A stretch of 25,937 bases of DNA from Candidatus Cibiobacter qucibialis (lineage in GTDB: Bacteria; Bacillota; Clostridia; Oscillospirales; Ruminococcaceae). Positions 8,494-16,490 of the stretch are shown in pieces. The stretch lies in assembly GCA_004000625.1 (NCBI GenBank), contig SAUS01000037.1, forward strand, positions 1 through 25,937, given 5' to 3'. A program made the position numbers and the translations under genes. The notes beneath the pieces were generated by a model. That model worked only from the letters and a program-made list of their open reading frames with translations. It was not told the origin of the DNA and made no database searches. How positions within the stretch are numbered: the stretch's first letter is position 1; each line of letters opens with the position of its first letter.

Positions 8494-8505
8494 CTGCTTC
8501 TCCTG

Positions 8506-9027
8506 TCAATATTTTTGAATGGTTTTGCCCATCACATCCCGGATATCCACAAAGCCGATATCGGAACGGCGGCTGTCCAAAGAATTGTTGCGGTTATCCC
8601 CCATCACAAAGATGGTGCCTTCCGGCACGGTGACGGGGAACGTCATATCCAGGCGGGTGTAGGTCGGTTCCGCGGTATAGGGCTCGTCCAGTGCTTCGCC
8701 GTTGCGGTACACGGTGCCGGTGGTAAAATCAATGTCGATCGTATCACCTGCCACGCCGATGACGCGTTTGATAAGCGTTTGGCCGTGCGGGGTGTAGGCG
8801 TCGATCACGACGATATCCCCATGGCCGGGCTGGTACGGCAGACTGTTGATGATCAGCAGCTGCTGATCATGCAGGGTGGGGTCCATGGAATGCCCGTCCA
8901 CACGGATGGCCCGTGCGGCAAAGGTGAACACAAGAGAAAGCACAGCAACCGCCAGAATGATGGAATCCAGCCATTCCAGCAGGTTTTTGTTCTTTTTGCA
9001 GCGCTCTGTTACAGCGGCACTTGCCAT
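8506..9027 (-). CDS. lepB: Signal peptidase I
   Basis: Type I signal peptidase removes signal peptides from secreted proteins on the outer face of the membrane. One N-terminal transmembrane segment (about 20-40) is followed by the Ser-Lys dyad: Ser47 in DGHSMDPTL and Lys87 in LIKRVIGVAGD. The box GDNRNNSLDSR lies near the C-terminus. The 173-residue length fits Gram-positive SipS-type enzymes. The start is ambiguous: ATG at 9027 is used here, but a TTG at 9033 has better spacing (about 5 nt) to a G-rich stretch and would add two residues. It lies between rplS and ylqF, and a terminator-like hairpin separates it from rplS. Confidence 0.95.
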   Translation of the reverse strand: MASAAVTERCKKNKNLLEWLDSIILAVAVLSLVFTFAARAIRVDGHSMDPTLHDQQLLIINSLPYQPGHGDIVVIDAYTPHGQTLIKRVIGVAGDTIDIDFTTGTVYRNGEALDEPYTAEPTYTRLDMTFPVTVPEGTIFVMGDNRNNSLDSRRSDIGFVDIRDVMGKTIQKY

Positions 9028-9073
9028 AGCCAATTAAGCCCCCCCCTTGCCTGGCATAGAAATTGATAAAACA

Positions 9074-9106
9074 AAAAGGGAAGAACGCCAACCGTCCTCC
9101 CCTTTT
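9074..9106 (-). terminator. Intrinsic terminator downstream of rplS
   Basis: On the minus strand a stem of about 14 bp (AAAAGGGGAGGACG paired with CGTTCTTCCCTTTT, 5-nt loop) is followed by TGTTTTATC. It lies between rplS and lepB, so lepB is either expressed by read-through or from a promoter of its own. Confidence 0.75.
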
Positions 9107-9125
9107 GCTGCATATTGGCCGATAA

Positions 9126-9467
9126 TCAGACGCGAGCCTTGACCTTGGCGGCCTTGCCGGTGCGGCTGCGCAGATAGAACAGCTTTGCACGGCGAACCTT
9201 ACCGCGGCGAACAACCTCAACGTTCTCGACGAACGGGCTGTTGACCGGGAACACACGCTCAACGCCAACACCATAAGAGGTGCGGCGGACGGTGAAGGTT
9301 TCCGCGATGCCGCCATGCTTCTTAGCAATAACGGTACCTTCGAAAGCCTGGATACGCTCCTTGTCGCCTTCCTTGATGCGGACGGACACGCGGACGGTAT
9401 CGCCGACTTCAAACTTGGGCTGGTTCTCTTTGATCATGCCCTCGGTCATTTTCTGCATTGCGTTCAT
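9126..9467 (-). CDS. rplS: Large ribosomal subunit protein bL19
   Basis: bL19 lies at the 30S-50S interface. The 113-residue protein contains the family core: FEVGDTVRVSVRIKEG, ERIQAFEGTVIAKK, the basic ETFTVRRTSYGVGVERVFP stretch and the C-terminal RRGKVRRAKLFYLR signature. The start at 9467 is chosen because GGAGG lies 9 nt upstream; the frame's longer upstream extension runs through that ribosome binding site. A sigma-A-like promoter is seen upstream, and the leader of about 105 nt contains a GC-rich hairpin. An intrinsic terminator follows the gene. Identity is secure. Confidence 0.98.
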   Translation of the reverse strand: MNAMQKMTEGMIKENQPKFEVGDTVRVSVRIKEGDKERIQAFEGTVIAKKHGGIAETFTVRRTSYGVGVERVFPVNSPFVENVEVVRRGKVRRAKLFYLRSRTGKAAKVKARV

Positions 9468-9550
9468 TGATGAATTCCTCCATTGTTTTGCGACGTTCAT
9501 ACCCGCTTACAGCGGCAGAGGACCGCCTGTATAATGATGTGTCATTACCC

Positions 9551-9571
9551 CGCCGATGGCTCGGCGGCACT
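9551..9571 (-). promoter_or_regulatory. Hairpin in the rplS leader (possible L19 autoregulatory leader)
   Basis: A perfect CCGCCGA/TCGGCGG stem with a 4-nt loop lies in the transcribed leader of rplS, just after the predicted promoter. L19 mRNA leaders are a known class of ribosomal-protein leader in Gram-positives. I see a compatible position and a hairpin but cannot confirm the consensus. Confidence 0.35.
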
Positions 9572-9582
9572 AACGCTTAAGT

Positions 9583-9611
9583 ATAATAACATACCCTGGC
9601 AGATTTTGCAA
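9583..9611 (-). promoter_or_regulatory. Sigma-A-type promoter of rplS
   Basis: On the minus strand TTGCAA (9606-9611) and TATTAT (9583-9588) are separated by exactly 17 nt, about 115 nt upstream of the bL19 start codon. Confidence 0.6.
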
Positions 9612-9626
9612 GGGCTTTTCGGCAAA

Positions 9627-10277
9627 TTAACAAAATTCTTCGTTGTTTTTTGTGTAAAGCTTCGTGCGCAGCACGCTGCACAGCCAGGGCGGGATGTTGT
9701 ACTGCTGCTGCAAATAGCCCAGCAGCAAAGCGGGGTTATAGTTCGGTGCTTCGCCGGAGCCGCAGGGCAGCACCAGGTTAAACTGCAGCTGCCCCCCTGC
9801 CTGTTCATATTCAACATGCGGGATAATGGTTTTCAGGTCCAGCTCTTTCTGGCCGCGCTTGGTCTTTTTGACCACCATGGCGTTTTCGGCTGCGTTGTAA
9901 GCATCCAGCGCAGCGGCGGCGCTGGCGGGCAGAGTGACAAGATAAGAAGCATGGTCGATCTCCGCTACCTTATTCTGCGCCTGCTGGGCGCTGAGCACCT
10001 TGATACCGCGCGGCATGTAGGGCTGCAAAACATCGCACCAGGTATCCAGCTGGGGGTTCTCAGCTTCAGTTTTTACCTCACAGCACTCACACAGGCTTTC
10101 CTGCCCCAAAGACAGCGGGCACGCAAAGGAAAGATAGATATGCGGGTTAAAGCCCTGGGTGTAATACACCGGCAGACCGCTGCGCTTTAAGATGCGATGG
10201 AACACGCGCTGCAGGTCCAGCAGCGAGATATAGGCGGCTTCGCCCGTTTTTTCAAAGCGAATTCTTACTGTAATCAA
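9627..10277 (-). CDS. TIGR03936/DUF2344 radical-SAM-linked protein
   Basis: A 216-residue protein of the DUF2344 family that is almost always encoded next to a TIGR03960 radical SAM protein; function unknown. Visible features are the opening ITVRIRFEKTGEAAYISLLDL and the conserved block YYTQGFNPHIYLSFACPLSLG (about 40-60). The ATG-initiated frame would run about 37 codons into the upstream gene and is unlike the family. Instead a TTG at 10277 has GGGAGG 8 nt upstream and begins exactly at the conserved domain, giving a 26-nt overlap with the radical SAM gene and implying translational coupling. RNase G and rplU, which commonly follow this pair, are missing. Confidence 0.88.
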   Translation of the reverse strand: MITVRIRFEKTGEAAYISLLDLQRVFHRILKRSGLPVYYTQGFNPHIYLSFACPLSLGQESLCECCEVKTEAENPQLDTWCDVLQPYMPRGIKVLSAQQAQNKVAEIDHASYLVTLPASAAAALDAYNAAENAMVVKKTKRGQKELDLKTIIPHVEYEQAGGQLQFNLVLPCGSGEAPNYNPALLLGYLQQQYNIPPWLCSVLRTKLYTKNNEEFC

Positions 10278-12114
10278 AGCAGGGTCCTCCCAGCAGTTTA
10301 TTGGCACCGCAGGCCGAGCACTGGAGGTTGCAGGGCTGTGTGGTCTGCGCCTGCAGGGCCTTTTGGTATTCCCGCACCAGGTGGGCATGGGTCACACCCA
10401 CATCCAGGTGCGACCACGGGGTTACTTCATCCAAGCCCAAGGCGCGGTAGTTATAAAAATCGGGGTCCAAGCCGCAGGCAGCAAACGCTTCCAACCAGCG
10501 GTCATAGCTGAAGAACTCCTCCCAGGTATCAAAGAATGCGCCGTTGTGATAGGCAGTTTCGATCACGCGGCCCATGCGGCGGTCACCCTTGGCAAACACA
10601 CCCTCCAGCACGCTGGTGGCGCTGTCGTGATAGTTGACCTTGATTTTGCGCGAGTGCACGCAGCTGAGCAGGTACTTCTGCTTTTCGCGCAGGGTTTCGC
10701 GGCGGTCCTGGGCGCAGAACTGGAACGGGGTATCCGGCTTGGGCACAAAGCAGGCCACGCTGATGGTAACCTGCACGCCCTTGCCTTTGGGGTGCTCCAT
10801 GCTGTAATACAGGTCCACTACCTGCTGGGCGGTATCGGCAATGCCTTTGATGTCTTCCAGTGTTTCGGTGGGCAGGCCCATCATAAAGTAGAGCTTGACA
10901 GAGGTGTAGCCTTCCGCGAAGGCAATGCGGCAGCCGCGCTCGATCTGGTCCCAGGTAACGTTTTTGTTGATGACATCGCGCAGGCGCTGGGTGCCGGCTT
11001 CCGCCGCAAAGGTCAAGCCGCTTTTGCGCACCTTAGTGGTTTTTTCCACCAGAGACTGCGAGAAGTTGTCCACACGCAGAGACGGCAGCGACAGGCTGAC
11101 ATGGTCGGTTTCCGCCCAGGAATTCAGCTCGTCCAGGATATCCTCCAGACGGGAATGGTCGGAGGTGGACAGGCTGGAAAGGCTCAGTTCATCGTACCCG
11201 GTGTTGCGGCACAGCACACGGGCGCTTTCGCTGATGAGCTTGGGCGAGCGCTCGCGGAACGGGCGGTACAGCTGGCCTGCCTGGCAGAACCGGCAACCGC
11301 GCACACAGCCGCGCAGAACTTCCACACAGGCACGATCCTGCACAGCACCCACCATGGGCACAACAAAATTTTCCGGCGGAACAAAGCTGTCCATGTCCTT
11401 CACAATGGCCTTGGTCACACGTTCCGGCACACCGGGGCGGTTAGGCTTGATGCTTTCCACCCGGCCATCCGGCAGGTAGGTTACATCATAGAAGGACGGC
11501 ACATACACGCCGGGAATTTTTGAAAGTTCAAACAGCAGCTGGTCCTTGTTCCAGCCAGCCTTTTTACCTGCTTCCACGGTGGCGCAGATGTCCTGCAGCA
11601 TCTGTTCGCCTTCGCCCAGCTGCATGATATCAAAGAAATCCGCCATCGGTTCGGCGTTGCAGACGCAGGGGCCACCGGAAATGATCAGCGGCCAGCGCTC
11701 GTCACGATCCGCAGCGCGCAGCGGAATGCCTGCCAGATCCAGCATGGCAAGGATATTGGTATAGCAAAGCTCGTATTCCAAGGAGAAGCCAACGATATCG
11801 AAATCCGTCAGCGGGTCCTTGCTTTCCAGGCAGTAGAGCGGAATATGCAGGCGCTCCATCTGCTCTTTCATGTCCACCCAGGGCATAAAGGCTCGCTCGC
11901 ACCACCAGTTTTCGTGGCGGTTGAGCAGCTCGTACAGGATTTTTTCGCCCAAAAAGGACATGCCGATCTCATAGGTATCAGGGAAGCAGAACGCCATGCG
12001 CACATCAACGTTTGCTTTATCTTTATAGGTGCAGCCCGGTTCACCGCCGGTATAACGGCCCGGCTTTTGAACCAGACTGAGCGCTTCTTTCAACTTAGGG
12101 GAAAATTCGGCCAT
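10252..12114 (-). CDS. TIGR03960-family B12-binding/radical SAM protein
   Basis: A 620-residue radical SAM protein. The N-terminal region (about 100-175, with IVGFSLEYELCYTNIL and ISGGPCVCNAEP) looks like the cobalamin-binding-like domain found in this family. The SAM cluster motif is Cys270-x3-Cys274-x2-Cys277 in RGCVRGCRFCQAG, followed by the barrel (ISESARVLCRNTGYDELSLSS). A second Cys595-x3-Cys599-x2-Cys602 group lies near the C-terminus and could bind another cluster. The family pairs with DUF2344, which overlaps its 3' end here. The reaction and substrate are unknown; a role in RNA or ribosome biology has been suspected only from neighbouring genes. A good sigma-A-like promoter lies about 90 nt upstream. 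Confidence 0.92.
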   Translation of the reverse strand: MAEFSPKLKEALSLVQKPGRYTGGEPGCTYKDKANVDVRMAFCFPDTYEIGMSFLGEKILYELLNRHENWWCERAFMPWVDMKEQMERLHIPLYCLESKDPLTDFDIVGFSLEYELCYTNILAMLDLAGIPLRAADRDERWPLIISGGPCVCNAEPMADFFDIMQLGEGEQMLQDICATVEAGKKAGWNKDQLLFELSKIPGVYVPSFYDVTYLPDGRVESIKPNRPGVPERVTKAIVKDMDSFVPPENFVVPMVGAVQDRACVEVLRGCVRGCRFCQAGQLYRPFRERSPKLISESARVLCRNTGYDELSLSSLSTSDHSRLEDILDELNSWAETDHVSLSLPSLRVDNFSQSLVEKTTKVRKSGLTFAAEAGTQRLRDVINKNVTWDQIERGCRIAFAEGYTSVKLYFMMGLPTETLEDIKGIADTAQQVVDLYYSMEHPKGKGVQVTISVACFVPKPDTPFQFCAQDRRETLREKQKYLLSCVHSRKIKVNYHDSATSVLEGVFAKGDRRMGRVIETAYHNGAFFDTWEEFFSYDRWLEAFAACGLDPDFYNYRALGLDEVTPWSHLDVGVTHAHLVREYQKALQAQTTQPCNLQCSACGANKLLGGPCFDYSKNSL

Positions 12115-12202
12115 GTTGCCACCCTTCCATACCCTGCAGCACAGGTATTGACCGCAGGCTGTTATTGTTCATTTATTGCTTTACACAACTTTTCTATTTT
12201 AT

Positions 12203-12231
12203 ATGATAGCCCAAAACAGCGCAAAATGCAA
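12203..12231 (-). promoter_or_regulatory. Sigma-A-type promoter of the radical SAM-DUF2344 pair
   Basis: On the minus strand TTGCAT (12226-12231) and TATCAT (12203-12208) are 17 nt apart, about 90 nt before the radical SAM start. It lies immediately past the spoIVFB stop, so this pair can be expressed independently of spoIVFA-FB. Confidence 0.6.
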
Positions 12232-12233
12232 CC

Positions 12234-12719
12234 TCAATTCACGCAGGAATGCTTCTGGGTTTGGATCTTGAAATGAAACAGGATACCCAGGTTGGAGTTG
12301 ATCTGCCAGCCATCCAGCCCATGGATCGGCAGCAGGTTGAATGCCCCCAGAAGCAGATTAGCCGCGATGGAATAACACAGGCGGTAACTGGCGGGATGGC
12401 CCAGCAACCAGGCAATGCCCCCTACCGCCAGCACCAGATTGACCGCTGGCCCCGCAGCGGCAAGAATGATAAACTGCTTTGGCGTCAGCACCACCCCACG
12501 CAGGGAAAGACAGAATCCGGTTGGACAGATAATAAGCGTTGGGGGCAAACGGGTCAGCAGTACCCACACCAGCAGGTGGCCGCATTCATGCAGGCAGGAG
12601 CACAGAAGCCCTAGGCGGACAATGCCGGTGTGGTCAACGGCCAGCGCCAAAGCGAGGAGAAAGAGTGTCCAGACCGGGTGCGCGATACGGACGGCTAAAA
12701 TGTGGTGCGGCTGCTTCAT
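12234..12719 (-). CDS. spoIVFB: SpoIVFB-like site-2-type zinc metalloprotease (M50), short form
   Basis: An intramembrane metalloprotease of the M50 family; in Bacillus SpoIVFB cuts pro-sigma-K in the outer forespore membrane. The zinc motif is HECGH (His44, Glu45, His48) in the first third, and the second-ligand motif NLLPIHGLDG ends with Asp136. Hydrophobic segments lie near 14-30, 35-57, 83-105 and 112-132. It starts in an ATGA overlap with the M23 gene upstream, matching the spoIVFA-spoIVFB pair. At 161 residues it lacks the C-terminal CBS domain of Bacillus SpoIVFB (about 290 residues) and ends soon after the Asp motif. It could be a minimal orthologue or a C-terminally truncated copy. 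Confidence 0.82.
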   Translation of the reverse strand: MKQPHHILAVRIAHPVWTLFLLALALAVDHTGIVRLGLLCSCLHECGHLLVWVLLTRLPPTLIICPTGFCLSLRGVVLTPKQFIILAAAGPAVNLVLAVGGIAWLLGHPASYRLCYSIAANLLLGAFNLLPIHGLDGWQINSNLGILFHFKIQTQKHSCVN

Positions 12720-13513
12720 GGTTCCGCCTGGAGACCCGCTTTGGCAAGGGCCCGGGTTGGGTCATACCGCACACCGGCGTGCAAAAGCTCAAAGTGCAGG
12801 TGCGGGCCGGTGGCGTTGCCGGTCTGCCCCACGGTGCCCAGGCACTGCCCCGCCTGAATCTGCTGACCCTGGCGGACAAACAGGTATTGCAGATGAGCAT
12901 AGATCGTTTCATCCCCGCCGGGGTGCAGCAGACGGACATAATTGCCATAGCTCGCATGATTCTGGGCTATGCGCACCACCCCGCTTGCGGCAGCATAAAC
13001 CGGTGTACCCTGCACAGCGGAAAGATCCGCACCGGTATGGAACTCCTGTGTTTTGCCCTGCACGGGATCAATGCGGGTTCCGTAAGCGGAGGTTTCAACA
13101 GCAGGTTTGCCCGGCAGAGGATATTGGAGCATAACCCCCGGCAGATACGCTTCGGCGCTGGCCAGCGGCTGGCCATGGGCAGTGCCGGTGCGGGCGGCGG
13201 TTTCCGGCGTTTGGGCGGCGACTTGCCGCAACACCCCGCGCAACTCGGCAAAAGTTTCCTGTGTAAAGCGCACGACATTGCGGGAGCCATCCGTGTTCCA
13301 GAAATCGGGGCCGGGCTGGGCCAGCGCATAGCGGTAATCGGTGCGCAGCGTGCTGTACAGCGGCAGTTCCAGCGCGCGGGCAGCGAATACCCCGGCGGCA
13401 ATCAGCACGCACAGGATGATCTGTGCCCACAGCAGCGTATCATATTCGCCGGGCTCCGCCGCAGCGGGTGGCGCGGGTGGTGTATCAGTATGTTTGGCGG
13501 CATTCTCCCACAT
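12716..13513 (-). CDS. spoIVFA: SpoIVFA-like membrane-anchored M23 (LytM) protein
   Basis: The 265-residue protein has a Pro/Ala-rich cytoplasmic N-terminus, one transmembrane segment (about 27-45), an extracytoplasmic linker and a C-terminal LytM domain (about 140-258). All zinc/catalytic positions look intact: His159 and Asp163 in FHTGAD, His207 in YAHLQY and His240 in PHLHFE. SpoIVFA anchors and inhibits SpoIVFB in Bacillus; the direct ATGA overlap with spoIVFB supports that name. A SpoIIQ-type role is the main alternative, since SpoIIQ has the same architecture. The start at 13513 has AGGGG 7 nt upstream; longer frames lack a ribosome binding site. A possible sigma-E/sigma-G-like promoter lies upstream. 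Confidence 0.8.
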   Translation of the reverse strand: MWENAAKHTDTPPAPPAAAEPGEYDTLLWAQIILCVLIAAGVFAARALELPLYSTLRTDYRYALAQPGPDFWNTDGSRNVVRFTQETFAELRGVLRQVAAQTPETAARTGTAHGQPLASAEAYLPGVMLQYPLPGKPAVETSAYGTRIDPVQGKTQEFHTGADLSAVQGTPVYAAASGVVRIAQNHASYGNYVRLLHPGGDETIYAHLQYLFVRQGQQIQAGQCLGTVGQTGNATGPHLHFELLHAGVRYDPTRALAKAGLQAEP

Positions 13514-13548
13514 AGGCAGTCCCCTTTCTTTGCATTGCGGCATATTTT

Positions 13549-13580
13549 GTATATATGCAGCGGGGGCGGGTGGGTATGCA
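13549..13580 (-). promoter_or_regulatory. Candidate sporulation sigma promoter of spoIVFA-spoIVFB
   Basis: On the minus strand TGCATA (13575-13580) and CATATATAC (13549-13557) are separated by 17 nt, about 36 nt upstream of the spoIVFA start codon. The pattern resembles sporulation promoters (sigma-E or sigma-G type: -35 with ATA, -10 CATA). spoIVF is sigma-E-dependent in Bacillus. Motif match only. Confidence 0.35.
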
Positions 13581-13663
13581 AGAAAGCGGGGCGCTGCATC
13601 ACAAGTACCGTGCAAAGTTCCGCGGACAGACTTCCTGAAAAAGCAGCTTCCGGTATAGAAAAA

Positions 13664-13688
13664 CGGAGCACCACAATGCAGTGCCCCG
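13664..13688 (-). terminator. Intrinsic terminator after the SRPBCC-like gene
   Basis: On the minus strand an 8-bp stem (CGGGGCAC with GTGCTCCG, one G-U pair, 9-nt loop) is followed directly by TTTTTCT. It ends the transcript containing the gene at 13731-14111 and separates it from spoIVFA. Confidence 0.75.
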
Positions 13689-13730
13689 CTTTATCTGTTT
13701 TACCAAAGATATTGTGAATCTGATTCTGGT

Positions 13731-14111
13731 TTAGTCACCCAGTACTTTGCGCAAGGTTTCCAGATACTCTTCCAGCTTTTTCTTCGGCTTGGTGAACAGA
13801 CCAAGACCTTCCACATCCAGCGTGCATTCCAGGCTGGTGGAATCGGCGCTGCCCAGCAGGATGGCGGTAAAAGCGCCGCGGATCTTGCCGCGGGTAAAAG
13901 TGCAGCTGATACGGCGGGGCTTATCCAGCTTGTCAAAGTGGATATCCGTGGTAGTGCCGTCCTTGTTTTTCTCAACAATGTGCATGCCTTCCAGGTCAAC
14001 CTCCGCCGAAGCAACAGTCGGGTTCCAGCTGTTCAGGGTGGGGTTGGTCATGTACAGCCATACTTTGTTGGGAGCGCAGCCATAGGTTGCTGTTACAACA
14101 CAGGTTTTCAT
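13731..14111 (-). CDS. SRPBCC/START-like small protein of unknown function
   Basis: A 126-residue cytosolic protein. The layout (KTCVVTATYGCAPNKVWLYMTNPTLNSWNPTV at the start, then an alternating beta pattern and a long C-terminal helix with KKKLEEYLETLRKVL) matches the SRPBCC helix-grip fold: a beta strand, the VWLYMTNP helix, strands, then the long helix. Such proteins bind hydrophobic ligands, but nothing indicates which. An AAGGAG lies about 11 nt before the ATG. It follows ppk1 on the same strand at 111 nt and is closed by its own terminator. The fold assignment is by pattern recognition and is moderately sure; no function is proposed. Confidence 0.75.
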   Translation of the reverse strand: MKTCVVTATYGCAPNKVWLYMTNPTLNSWNPTVASAEVDLEGMHIVEKNKDGTTTDIHFDKLDKPRRISCTFTRGKIRGAFTAILLGSADSTSLECTLDVEGLGLFTKPKKKLEEYLETLRKVLGD

Positions 14112-14182
14112 ACGTTTATGTTCTCCTTAACCGTTTTACTTTTGGCGGTTCCATATCATTCCGGGGCTGATGCGGCATCCCT

Positions 14183-14215
14183 GCCGTCAGGCGGGAATGG
14201 TGCAGAACAGCCTTT
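14183..14215. repeat. Possible decayed end of MITE family 1
   Basis: The stretch CCGTCAGGCGGGAATGGTGC matches the tip-proximal part of the copy at 1-103 (positions about 75-95) at 20 of 22 positions, and the following 11 nt at about 6. It lies in the 111-nt gap between ppk1 and the SRPBCC-like gene. The same bases can form a hairpin (ATTCCCGCC with GGCAGGGAT on the minus strand), so an independent origin is possible. Confidence 0.4.
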
Positions 14216-14222
14216 GCGGGGG

Positions 14223-16424
14223 TTACTTTTTGTGGCCAAACAGGCTGTCAAGAAAACCGCGGAAGCGCTTATTTTCCGGTTTGTGGGGATGGGGCGTGGG
14301 GCGCTTGGGCTTTTGAACCGGTTTGGCGGCAGCCTTTCTGGTGGGTGCGGCGGGGTGTGCGGTTTCAAAGCCGTGCTGGAAGTAGCCATACATTGCCATC
14401 TGGCTGTCCACCGGCGGCTCGCCCTGCTTGGGCTTTACGCGGGTATATATGCCATCAGGCTGCATCTCCCGTGCATTGACGGTATCCCGCAGCTGTAGGT
14501 CGAGGATGCCGCGCAGCTTTTTGGCAATCTCACGATCATCCACCCGCACGCCGACTTCGACACGACGCTCGGTGTTGCGGGTCAGGAAGTCGCCGGAGGC
14601 GATATAGATGGTCATGTCTTCGCCTTCACCGAAGCAATAAATGCGGGAATGTTCCAGATAGCGGCCAACGATGCTGCGGATGTGGACGTTCTCGGTCTTT
14701 CCAGGCACCCCTGCTTTGATGCAGCAGATGCCGCGCACGATCATATCCACCCGCACACCGGCGCAACTGGCCTCGCTGATCTTGTTGATGATCTGCGGGT
14801 CATTGATGGAGTTGTTTTTCAAAATCATGGATGCCGGAAGCCCGCGGCGGGCGCGGTCAATCTGGCGGTCCATCTGTTCCAGCAGAACGCTCTTGAAGCG
14901 CAGCGGTGCCACCAGCATGGTATCGGCCTCACTGGTCAGGCGCTGCAAAGCCATATTGTTGAACACTGCGCTGGCTTCCTCGCCGATTTCCTGCCGGGTG
15001 GTGATGAAGGAAAGGTCAGTGTACAGCTCGCTGGTTTTTTCGTTATAGTTGCCTGTGCCAATCTGGGTCAGGTAGTGGTATTTGCCGTTCACCTTGCTGG
15101 TGATCAGGGTCAGCTTGGAATGGACTTTGTAATCATCAAAGCCATAGAACACCGTGCAGCCAGCTTCTTCCAGCTGTTTGGACCAGTCGATGTTGTTCTG
15201 CTCGTCAAAGCGGGCGCGCAGCTCCACCATGGCGGTAACTTCCTTGCCGTTTTCCGCTGCATTGATCAGCGCCTGCACGATCTGGGAATCGCTTGCCATG
15301 CGGTACAGGGTCATTTTGATGCTGACAACATCCGGGTCGGAACCTGCTTTCATCAGCATGCGGATGAACGGGCGGATGCTCTGGTACGGGTAAGAGAGCA
15401 GAACGTCATGTTTGTGGGCTTCGGCATACAGATCATAATCCGCGGGGGCCTGAATCGGGCGGGCTGGCGGATAGGAAAAAGCGGGGTTGCTGTCTGCCGA
15501 AACGCGGCTGGCCAGGCGGAACAAAAGCCCGGGGTCCAGCGGCGAAGTTTGGGTATAGCAGCGGTCCGCCGGGACCACCAGCTTGTCCCGCAGGAACTTG
15601 ACGATCTCCTGCGGAGCGCTGGGCCAGAATTGCAGGCGCACAGCGGCCAGCTTGCGGCGCTTTTTCAGCAGCTCGCTCATCACATCGCGGAAGTCGATAT
15701 CATGATCCATCATGCCCTCGTCCACCGTGATATCCGCATTGCGGGTCACGCGGAACAGACAGGCGTTCTGCAGCGTGCTTTTATTAAAGATGCTGGCGGC
15801 GTAATGGGCGATCAGCTCATCCGCAAAGGCAAAGCTTGTGGTGCCGTCTGGATTTCTGATAAACAGCAGCTGCTCAAACTGGCCGCTGAGGGGGATAATG
15901 CCGTAATATACACCGTCATTCTTGCTGTTGAGCTGGGCGGCATAATAAATTTCTTTATTGCGCAGGAACGGGAACGGGTGGCGTTGGTCCACCACCTGCG
16001 GGCTCAGGATAGGCAGGATTTCAGAAGTGAAATATGCTTTCCAGTAGTGCTCCTGCTGCTTGTCCAGGTGGTCAAAATCGACCTTGATGTACTTGTTCTC
16101 TTTCAAGGCGGAAAGTAAGTGCTGATAGTATTTATCACACTTTGCCTGCAGCTCCGCTACGCGCGGGGTGATGGCGGCGATCTGTTCCGATGGCGTCATA
16201 TGGGTGACGATATCCAGCTTATTGTTTTTCAGCAACGTCTGGTCATACAGCGAGCCAACACGCACCATAAAAAACTCATCCATATTGCTGCCGAAAATAG
16301 CGGCAAATTTGATGCGCTCTGCCAGGGGAACGCTTTTTTCTTTGGCAAGGGCCAGCACGCGGCTGTCAAAATCCAGCCAGCTGAGTTCCCGGTTGATAAA
16401 AATGCTCTCCGACGGGTTTTCCAA
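14223..16424 (-). CDS. ppk1: Polyphosphate kinase 1
   Basis: PPK1 reversibly makes inorganic polyphosphate from ATP. The 733-residue protein has the N-terminal signature FINRELSWLDFDSRVL (9-24), the core IGTGNYNEKTSELYTD (455-470), and both catalytic histidines: His435 in KVHSKL, the residue autophosphorylated in the family, and His592 in YLEHSR. A long basic, Pro/Lys/His-rich tail (about 690-733, ending GHKK) extends past the catalytic domain. The start is TTG at 16424 with AAGGAGG 8 nt upstream; no nearby ATG fits. Its upstream region is occupied by a complete MITE ending 66 nt before the start, which may have replaced or supplied the promoter. Confidence 0.97.
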   Translation of the reverse strand: MENPSESIFINRELSWLDFDSRVLALAKEKSVPLAERIKFAAIFGSNMDEFFMVRVGSLYDQTLLKNNKLDIVTHMTPSEQIAAITPRVAELQAKCDKYYQHLLSALKENKYIKVDFDHLDKQQEHYWKAYFTSEILPILSPQVVDQRHPFPFLRNKEIYYAAQLNSKNDGVYYGIIPLSGQFEQLLFIRNPDGTTSFAFADELIAHYAASIFNKSTLQNACLFRVTRNADITVDEGMMDHDIDFRDVMSELLKKRRKLAAVRLQFWPSAPQEIVKFLRDKLVVPADRCYTQTSPLDPGLLFRLASRVSADSNPAFSYPPARPIQAPADYDLYAEAHKHDVLLSYPYQSIRPFIRMLMKAGSDPDVVSIKMTLYRMASDSQIVQALINAAENGKEVTAMVELRARFDEQNNIDWSKQLEEAGCTVFYGFDDYKVHSKLTLITSKVNGKYHYLTQIGTGNYNEKTSELYTDLSFITTRQEIGEEASAVFNNMALQRLTSEADTMLVAPLRFKSVLLEQMDRQIDRARRGLPASMILKNNSINDPQIINKISEASCAGVRVDMIVRGICCIKAGVPGKTENVHIRSIVGRYLEHSRIYCFGEGEDMTIYIASGDFLTRNTERRVEVGVRVDDREIAKKLRGILDLQLRDTVNAREMQPDGIYTRVKPKQGEPPVDSQMAMYGYFQHGFETAHPAAPTRKAAAKPVQKPKRPTPHPHKPENKRFRGFLDSLFGHKK

Positions 16425-16490
16425 AACAGGTTCCTCCTTACGGATGTTCAGGGGTGTTGAGCGAGACTAAAATCAGTTTTTATTTTCTAG

